From assembly GCA_018985225.1 (NCBI GenBank), contig JADGIF010000227.1:1-13800 (forward strand): a DNA stretch of 13,800 bases. Reading direction: 5' to 3'. Position numbers and translations under genes: made by a program. A model generated the notes under the pieces. The model saw nothing but the letters and a program-made list of their open reading frames with translations, was not told the DNA's origin and searched no databases. Positions 8,198 through 13,800 of the stretch are shown one piece after another; position 1 is the first letter of the stretch, and every line of letters starts with the position of its first letter. The DNA is from Amoeboradix gromovi. Lineage: Eukaryota > Sanchytriomycota > Sanchytriomycetes > Sanchytriales > Sanchytriaceae.

Positions 8198-8340
8198 TGT
8201 TTTCTCCGATCTCCCCAACCTTTAATTCAATTACAAGAGTTCCTTAAATTGCTTTGTTCCAACCATTTCAGATAGCATTATTTTAAAACTTTTGGTAGCT
8301 TTGGCCTGTCTTTGAAACAAACCCAAGAATCTTTAATAAG
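8198..8340. promoter_or_regulatory. Divergent promoter region between DRG1 and the SNARE gene
   Basis: 143 bp between two divergent start codons must hold both 5' UTRs and promoters. AT-rich, with no canonical TATA box that I would defend. Inferred from gene layout only. Confidence 0.5.
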
Positions 8341-9160
8341 ATGGCTACATTTAGAGAAGCGTATAGCATTCTGCAGAAAATTCACGAAGATTTAGTGCCA
8401 AAAGATGCTGAAAAAAAAGAAATAGATTTATTTACTGTTAAAAAGAGACAAGTTGGTCAGAACAGTAAAAAAGCGCGTCAACTGATTAAACAAAGAAATG
8501 AAACTAAGGACCCAATTTTGGTAGCCAAGCTAAGTGCAGAAATAAGAACTATGCTAAAACAAATGGATGCAGATATCATCGAAATGAGAAAAAATGTGGA
8601 AAAGGAGGAACAAAAGAAAAAGTTAACTACTCCAGAACTAGACAAGATCAAACAAAAAAAGGAAATAATTGATCTCTGTGTTGAGCATTCCAAAGATATA
8701 ACAGAGCAGGATAAAAGCCGCTTTGATGATAAGGTAAAAAGTAATAAAATCCAGCTGCTGGAATCAAGTTCTGCAACAAGGACTGCAGCTAGTGAAGTTT
8801 CTACTTCAGGTGGACTACCTGACATTGAATTGACTCCAGATTTTGACGAAATTGCTAGAAATAATATGGCAATTGATGAAGATGTTGCAGAGATAGGTCA
8901 TGGGGTCCGTAATTTAAAAACTCTAGCAACAGATATGCAAGGCGAGATTGATAAACAAAACGTTATGCTTACTGAAGTAAATGATAAAGTAGATAGGGCC
9001 CAAAATAAGGTTGACAACATCAATCAAAGGTTGAAATCTGCTGTAGATTCGGTAGTTTAATCTTATCTAGGTGATGACAGGAGATAGGTTCATGTGCACT
9101 TTCATTATGCTAATTGTGTTTCTAGCAATGCTTGCGTTTATTATAAATAAGTTTGCTTAA
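8341..9160 (+). CDS. Qc-type SNARE, Syp7-like, tail-anchored, two exons
   Basis: Exons 8341-9051 and 9071-9160, giving 266 residues. The N-terminal 130 residues are charged and helical (KKARQLIKQRN, AEIRTMLKQMDADIIEMRKNV, KLTTPELDKIKQKKEIIDL), resembling the N domain of plant/protist SYP7 SNAREs. The SNARE motif spans about 172-235 (IDEDVAEIGHGVRNLKTLATDM, VDRAQNKVDNINQRLK), with the ionic-layer Gln at Q206 in EIDKQNVMLTEV. Splicing adds a 20-residue hydrophobic tail anchor (about 244-263, CTFIMLIVFLAMLAFIIN) and the end KFA; read without splicing, the protein would stop at VV with no anchor. It should act in vesicle fusion as the Qc helix on an endomembrane or the plasma membrane. Assignment to Qc rather than another Q class rests on resemblance by eye. 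AATAAA at 9172-9177. Confidence 0.93.
9052..9070 (+). other. 19-nt intron of the SNARE gene
   Basis: GTAGTTTAATCTTATCTAG. GT-AG ends; TTAAT sits nine bases from the 3' end, farther than in the other introns. Removal (phase 0) opens a transmembrane anchor exactly where SNAREs have one; retention gives an in-frame TAA (9058-9060). Confidence 0.93.
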
Positions 9161-9915
9161 TAAGGTTTTTAAATAAAAACGTGTTAGTTTCTTAGTTACT
9201 GTACTCCTATTATATGCTTTCAAGTACGAAAACGGCTGAATATAGGACAAATTTTAGGCTCTTTCTGAGAATTGCCGCCTGATTTTGTTATCTTTGGTTT
9301 CAACGCTACTCCTGGTCCTGGGCTTTCAGATGTTTGTCGGAACGGTTGGATTGCCGAATAGGTTTACAAGTTTATTTCCTAGCGTAAAAGACATGACGAA
9401 AATGAAGATTATCTAGGCGATAGACGAATCTTTAAAAATCTTCCGTTCTTTTTTAATCTACTAGTAATACGCATGACTTCGTGCATTAGTTTCTGGAACA
9501 AATCCTATTTATGGGTTAGCCCAATAAGCTGATAGCTGAAACATGTTATCAGTAGCAATAATAGTGACAGCTGTAATAATCTACTACAATTGCTGGTCAC
9601 TGATCAAGCTTGGGTGATCATTTGCTCCGAATACCTATTTGACTTGGCCATTTAGTATTAGATGATAAAGCGGCATCAAATAAAGCTAAAAACTAACTAG
9701 TCGCAGAGTAACTTTTTCTGTTAATATTTGGGTCTGTTTCTCAAGACACGTACACCACTTTCAGTGATGTAATGATTTTTAAAGATATCTTGTAAGGATT
9801 CTCATTGAAAGGCGAGCAAAGATCTTTAATTGACAAGATCTTAGGGTAATACAGTCATTTTTTCACTTGCTCCACAATTCTTTCCCATTACCTGTTGCAT
9901 TTATCTATATATTTT
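9161..9915. other. 755-bp intergenic region, no gene recognised
   Basis: The first 20 bp hold the SNARE gene's AATAAA. 9220-9415 is less AT-rich and unusually free of stops: a + frame is open 9258-9413 with a hydrophobic first half, and a minus frame is open 9363-9223, but neither has a convincing start or known motif. It may hold a multi-exon small gene or a structured RNA. Further on are TGATCA...TGATCA (9601-9620) and AAGATCTTTAA/AAGATCTTA (9819-9843) repeats. No tRNA, U6 ACAGAGA box or SRP motif was found by eye. Confidence 0.45.
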
Positions 9916-10125
9916 ATGTATCCATTTGTTTTGAATAACAGCGTGGCTATTATACCAACAATGATTGGAGTCATAACTTGCACCAGTGTGACCATAAGAC
10001 ATAAAAGGCAGCTTATAATAAGATCCGTCTTTTCTGTTTTGATGCTGATATATTTGGCTGTTCCAAGTGTCACAGTTATTATAGAGTTGATGGTTGGGCT
10101 AATGCTAGCAGAGAACATTTTATGA
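9916..10125 (+). CDS. Possible small two-TM membrane protein
   Basis: 69 codons from ATG 9916 to TGA 10125, not recognised. Two hydrophobic segments (VAIIPTMIGVITCTSV, about 10-25, and SVLMLIYLAVPSVTVIIELMVGLML, about 41-65) flank a basic loop (RHKRQLIIR), a sensible hairpin topology. AATAAA at 10129-10134, four bases after the stop, matches the pattern of the real genes. The minus strand is also open over the same bases (ATG 10118 to 9888) and also encodes hydrophobic segments but has no AATAAA after its stop, so the + strand is preferred. It lies in tandem with the elongase, 106 bp upstream of it. It could still be chance. Confidence 0.35.
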   Translation: MYPFVLNNSVAIIPTMIGVITCTSVTIRHKRQLIIRSVFSVLMLIYLAVPSVTVIIELMVGLMLAENIL

Positions 10126-10231
10126 TTTAATAAATTTATTTCTGAAATCACCTGTTGTAGTCTAAATCTCGTGTTTTTGTTGTGCTTTTGCACTTTCTTC
10201 GTCGCGGAGCCATTTAAAACAACGCTTTGAA

Positions 10232-11135
10232 ATGAATGTCAATTTTGAACCTTATTATGATGCTTTCCACATGCCATACTTTAAGCTAGAATCTATACTG
10301 ATGAAGTTCATTCCTTTTCGACTTAGCACGCCGTTAGTTCCTAGCGCACATGCCAAATTTCTTCCGTTTATGCAACCTGAACTACCTATTATGTTTATTT
10401 TGATTTATTTTGGAATATGCTATTTGGGGAGACAGAGGTCAAGTAGGTTTGATCACCCTTGGTTCAAATTTCTAGTAAACGTGTACAACGCTTTTTTAGT
10501 AGTATTAAGTGCTTTTATGGTGTCTACCATCACAATCGAAACAACTAGACTCGGATATACTTGGTTTAACAACCCAATTGACGAATCCGTAAATGCTAGA
10601 AATTTGGCAAAGGCGCTAAGTATCTTTTACTTAAGTAAATATCCTGAACTATTGGATACCGTGATCATGGCAATAAAGGGAAACACTCGGCAAATCTCTT
10701 TTCTTCACATTTATCACCATAGTAGTATAATTTTCATCTGGTATGTGGTAACCTTTACTACTCCTTACTCTGAGGCATATTTCTGTGCATTACAGAATTG
10801 TGCAGTTCACACGTTAATGTACAGCTACTACTTGCTTACAAGCATGAAGATGGGATCATTCTTCACCAAAAGAATTAAGAAATACATGACTCTAATGCAA
10901 ATGGTACCTTTGAATAACGTAGACTCAATTTATGCTAAATGTAGTACAATGTGGCTACTACTTGTATGTATACTTCAACGGAGAATCAAAAGGGTATCCT
11001 ATCTACCAGTGTTACTTTTTAATTGCTTACATGGTAAGTCTCTTAACTTTGTTCGGCAAATTCTACATCAATGATAGAAAGAGAGAGGGCGCTCTTAAGA
11101 CTTTGAAAAAAGCCGACAGTAAGAAGATTCAGTAA
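10232..11135 (+). CDS. ELO-family very-long-chain fatty acid elongase, two exons
   Basis: Exons 10232-10903 and 10923-11135, giving 294 residues, a normal ELO length. Family signatures in order: FYLSKYPELLDTV (132-144), QISFLHIYHHSS with the HxxHH catalytic histidine box (H159, H162, H163), NCAVHTLMYSYYLL (189-202), KKYMTLMQM|TQFMLN spanning the splice, and GYPIYQCYFLIAYMVSLLTLFGKFYI as the last membrane segment. There are several other membrane segments, as expected for this multi-pass ER enzyme, which condenses malonyl-CoA with a long acyl-CoA in the first step of elongation. The tail ends KKIQ, a KKxx ER-retrieval signal. The unspliced frame stops at 11074 and loses all this. Whether it prefers saturated or polyunsaturated substrates cannot be told. 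No AATAAA directly follows the stop. Confidence 0.97.
10904..10922 (+). other. 19-nt intron of the elongase gene
   Basis: GTACCTTTGAATAACGTAG. GT-AG ends; AATAAC then GTAG. Phase 0; removal joins YMTLMQM to TQFMLNVVQ, continuing the ELO helix, and opens the frame to a KKIQ C terminus. Retention shifts the frame and ends at TGA 11074. Confidence 0.96.
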
Positions 11136-11508
11136 ATACATTCATTGTAGCAACAAATTTGGAGTCTCAAATCCCTTTAACTTTGTGACCAAGGGCCTTG
11201 CAATATATGAAAATATCAAAAGAGAGTGATCTACGCAACTAATCAGCTCTGGCTACTAAATGCCTTTACTAATATATATAATGAGAAAATCTAAAATTAT
11301 TAAGACTTTCTTCAAATGGTTGCAACCTCTTTACTCCAATAAGTGTGACAACCTGTATTTTGTATAAAAATGGGTGATAACCGCTGATTTGCCAGAGACG
11401 GCGCTTCCTCTTTCAAAAGTTATTTAAGAGTTGATACAATGGAACGACTTCTTAAGATGCTTTATTAGGGAATACTTTTCCAAAAAATTTGATTTTCTTT
11501 TTCCTGAC
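11136..11508. other. 373-bp intergenic region upstream of the nucleoporin gene
   Basis: AT-rich, with stops in all frames. A small upstream ORF (ATG 11439, 10 codons, stop TAG) precedes the nucleoporin ATG. The nucleoporin frame itself is open back to 11431 but without an ATG before 11509. No RNA gene seen. Confidence 0.45.
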
Positions 11509-13311
11509 ATGGATCAAAATAAAAATCAGAAATCAGTTTCCTTTCAGATCAACAACACCCCAAAGGACACTTCCAAAATAGGTTTCCAGTCTTTTGGTCA
11601 ACAACCGCAATCAAATCAGCAATCTTTTGGTCAACAACCGCAATCAAATCAACAATCTTTTGGTCAACAACCGCAATCAAATCAACAATCTTTTGGCCAA
11701 CAACCGCAATCAAGTCAGCAATCTACTTTTGCCTTTGGTTCTTCCAATCCAAACAAGACGAGTAATAATCAGAACCCTTCATTTGGATTTGGAAATGCTA
11801 ACAATCAAGGTAGCAGTCAGATAACTCCATCTCAGTTTTCATTTGGTACAAACCAACCTCAGGTGGCATCCCAATCTGGTTTTAGTGTTGCCAATTCCAA
11901 TTCCACATCAGCTGCCAAAACACCACAACCAACTGGTTTTAATTTTAATACAACTTCCAATAATCAGCCTCCAAAGATTTCAGGATTTGGGCAGCAACAA
12001 AATAGTGCAACAACTGTTGGAACGACATTCGGTCAGCAACAGTCGAAACCAGAGTTCGGTCAGAAGCCTGCAATAACAGGGTTTGGTCAGCAGCCTTCAG
12101 CTACAACTGGATTTGGAAAGTCTACTCAGCCATCATCTCAGACAACTTTAGGATTTGGTCAGACTAGTAATAATTCTGGATTTGAGCATCAGGCCGTTAC
12201 GCAGTCTACTAACCAACAAGCAGCGACACAAGCAAAGCCAGCATTTAATTTTGGCACTAAAAACACTACACAAGTATCAACTACTCCGTCACAGTCAACA
12301 AACCAAGTTTTAGCGACTCAACCATCCTCTTTTAAATTTGCTGCTCAACCAACTAATCAGGCTACTGGATTAGCGACAGTGCCAAATACGGAAAATACCC
12401 AGAGCTCGCAACCCGCTGCTCAGGGCTTTAGCTTTGGTAAAACTGCTGCCCCTGCAGTGACTACGTCAACTTCTGATCCTACGACTGTTAATGCGCCCGC
12501 TTCATTTAGCTTTGCAGCTAAATCTGATAAAGAAAAACCCTCTGTTGACAAACCAGAAGTATCGGCACCCACGGCTAAGAAGGTCAATTTTGCACCTATC
12601 ACATCTACTGACTTTAACACCCCAGTATCTAAACCAAAAGATCAGCCGCTTCAGTCCCTGCTGCTTGACACCCCGCAACAGCAAGGAATGTCCTCCTTGA
12701 TGAATACAAACAATATAGAGCGTAACACTTTGGATCAGATAGTGCAACAGTGGAATCATGGACTGCTGCAACACAAGAAGCAGTTTCACTATACTTGTGA
12801 ACTTATCCGGCAATTTGATCAGCAATTAGTCACTAGTCATAAGATGATATACTCAGTAGATCAGACCCTCAAGAAAGTAAAGCAAAGCGAATCGAAAATA
12901 GAGACGGATCTATCGTATTTGGAGGGAGAGCAAATAGCATTAGTTAAGCAGATTGAGCATTATGATCAGCTTGTAGATCAGCTCTTAAAAGAACAAGGAA
13001 TTGAAGTAAAGGATGGGGAATTAGGTGGAAATATACAGCAGCAGGATACTCAAAGATATCAGGGATTGTGTGTTATAAATGAGAGTATTTGCAAGATGAA
13101 TGAGTTGCAAACTGCAGTAGATGCGAGTCATTTGCAAATAAACGAACTGGGGGAACTGAAGGATCCAATGCAGCTAATAACTATGATATTGAGTGAGCAC
13201 TTGAACAGTTTACAAGATTTAGATAAGCAGTGTCATCTGTTGGATAAACAGGTAAAGCAAGTCAAAATGATGCAAGAAAAAGTGAGCTTTAGAGATGCAG
13301 ATATGTTCTAA
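11509..13311 (+). CDS. NSP1: FG-repeat nucleoporin Nsp1/Nup62
   Basis: 600 residues from ATG 11509 (MDQNKNQKSVSFQ) to TAA 13311. Residues 20-375 are a Gln/Asn/Ser/Thr-rich FG domain with about 16 FG dipeptides, mostly GFG, SFG and FxFG; such disordered repeats bind nuclear transport receptors and form the pore barrier. A linker (KKVNFAPIT) leads to the coiled-coil Nsp1_C region (about 400-595) starting IERNTLDQIVQQWNHGLLQHKKQF, with LDQ..QQW matching the conserved start of the Nsp1/Nup62 coil that assembles with Nup57/Nup49 (Nup54/Nup58) and, in fungi, also with Nup82. Four nearly identical 33-bp units (11590-11721) encode SFGQQPQSNQQ. The frame is continuous, with no intron required. A 10-codon uORF lies 70 bp upstream. 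AATAAA at 13317-13322. Confidence 0.94.
   Translation: MDQNKNQKSVSFQINNTPKDTSKIGFQSFGQQPQSNQQSFGQQPQSNQQSFGQQPQSNQQSFGQQPQSSQQSTFAFGSSNPNKTSNNQNPSFGFGNANNQGSSQITPSQFSFGTNQPQVASQSGFSVANSNSTSAAKTPQPTGFNFNTTSNNQPPKISGFGQQQNSATTVGTTFGQQQSKPEFGQKPAITGFGQQPSATTGFGKSTQPSSQTTLGFGQTSNNSGFEHQAVTQSTNQQAATQAKPAFNFGTKNTTQVSTTPSQSTNQVLATQPSSFKFAAQPTNQATGLATVPNTENTQSSQPAAQGFSFGKTAAPAVTTSTSDPTTVNAPASFSFAAKSDKEKPSVDKPEVSAPTAKKVNFAPITSTDFNTPVSKPKDQPLQSLLLDTPQQQGMSSLMNTNNIERNTLDQIVQQWNHGLLQHKKQFHYTCELIRQFDQQLVTSHKMIYSVDQTLKKVKQSESKIETDLSYLEGEQIALVKQIEHYDQLVDQLLKEQGIEVKDGELGGNIQQQDTQRYQGLCVINESICKMNELQTAVDASHLQINELGELKDPMQLITMILSEHLNSLQDLDKQCHLLDKQVKQVKMMQEKVSFRDADMF
11590..11721 (+). repeat. Four tandem 33-bp repeats in the FG domain
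   Basis: Units at 11590, 11623, 11656 and 11689, each encoding SFGQQPQSNQQ (the last SSQQ). They differ at only a few bases, so the expansion is recent or homogenised. The unit is 3n, so copy-number change keeps the frame. Confidence 0.95.
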
Positions 13312-13800
13312 ATGTTAATAAATACAATTCTTTTGATATTTGAAGAGGAAGCTGAGTTTCGTTCCAAATGGCTCTTAAAATCCGATTTCTCACATTAAAT
13401 TTGCAGACTGATTGCAACTGTGTTAAAAAGCAAATCTTGCTTTCAATCGGTGAATTCGGCTTGTTTTGTATGAGATTATCAACTAGTTAAATAGAACCAG
13501 CTGTTATGAGTGTGTTAATATATTATAGCAAAAAAGAAAGAATTAAGTGGAGTCAAAACAGCTACTGCTGCTTAGTTGTAAGGCTTTGTGGCTGGGACTT
13601 TAAGCATTTCAACCCATATGGGACACCAAATACAAAAACTAGACTAACTCGTTTTTAAAGAAGGTGCTCCATACGGAGGAAATGCTGTCATTAATAAAAG
13701 ATCTTCTATTATACCAATTTTCCTAGACGGTGCTCTTTTCTAGAGTCATTCTCACAGACACTACATTTCTTTGAAGTGTAATCTATGGACAGTCTCCCTG
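13312..13800. other. 489-bp region after the nucleoporin gene, nothing recognised
   Basis: AATAAA at 13317-13322 closes the nucleoporin gene. Beyond it both strands have frequent stops and only very short frames. GGTGCTC occurs twice (about 13661 and 13730). It is probably intergenic, possibly the flank of a gene outside the window. Confidence 0.45.

Noticed and set aside
8198-8218. Seven-codon N-terminal extension of DRG1 starting at TTG 8218
   Set aside because: TTG is not a normal eukaryotic start; ATG 8197 gives MSTVDKI, matching the family N terminus and length.
9500-9651. Minus-strand start MAKSNRYSEQMITQA followed in the same frame, after TGA, by a hydrophobic run, reminiscent of SERP1/RAMP4
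   Set aside because: The in-frame stop is not removed by any 19-20 nt intron with a branch motif, and the resemblance is short.
11431-11508. 26-codon N-terminal extension of the nucleoporin from TTG 11431
   Set aside because: There is no ATG in this stretch of the frame; ATG 11509 is the first, and the extension shows no Nsp1-like sequence.
12420-12825. Minus-strand frames inside the nucleoporin gene
   Set aside because: Antisense shadows of the low-complexity FG and coiled-coil coding sequence.

Overview
The window is AT-rich nuclear DNA from a eukaryote with a compact genome. It holds ten to twelve protein genes, nearly all on the + strand, separated by gaps from tens of bases up to about 0.8 kb. 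The gene content is eukaryotic: SPFH/stomatin protein, DRG1 GTPase, SNARE, fatty-acid elongase, Nsp1/Nup62 nucleoporin. The three-zinc-finger protein resembles fungal PacC/Rim101 and the ankyrin protein resembles fungal/animal PP1-targeting subunits. I therefore infer a fungus, most likely an early-diverging reduced lineage (Rozellomycota/microsporidia-related), but the exact placement is not proven. All three stop codons are used as stops.

The most striking property is a set of spliceosomal-type introns only 19-20 nt long. Three genes need them to make complete family members: stomatin (two introns), the SNARE (one) and the elongase (one). Two more sites are likely or possible, in the partial first gene and at the 5' end of the ankyrin gene. 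Typical form is GTA...TAAY-NN-AG, with the putative branch adenosine six bases from the 3' end. None is a multiple of three, so retention always shifts the frame. Read as uninterrupted ORFs, the stomatin loses its N and C termini, the SNARE loses its membrane anchor, and the elongase loses its last membrane segments and its KKxx ER-retrieval tail.

Layout: 2-167, C-terminal end of a Cys/His-rich protein; 236-1156, stomatin-like protein; 1205-2638 (perhaps from 1164), ankyrin protein with an RVxF PP1-docking motif; 2700-4247, long coiled-coil protein of unknown function; 4248-5016, non-coding; 5017-5502, J-like protein with HPI in place of HPD; 5813-6097, doubtful small ORF; 6380-7036, PacC-like zinc-finger protein; 7097-8197 (minus), DRG1/Rbg1, convergent with the zinc-finger gene and divergent from the SNARE; 8341-9160, Syp7-like Qc-SNARE; 9161-9915, non-coding or undetected; 9916-10125, possible small two-TM protein; 10232-11135, ELO elongase; 11509-13311, Nsp1/Nup62; 13312-13800, nothing recognised.

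The genes do not form a pathway. Stomatin, SNARE and elongase are membrane proteins, the nucleoporin serves nuclear transport, DRG1 serves translation. An AATAAA signal lies on or within about 20 nt of most stop codons, consistent with very short 3' UTRs.
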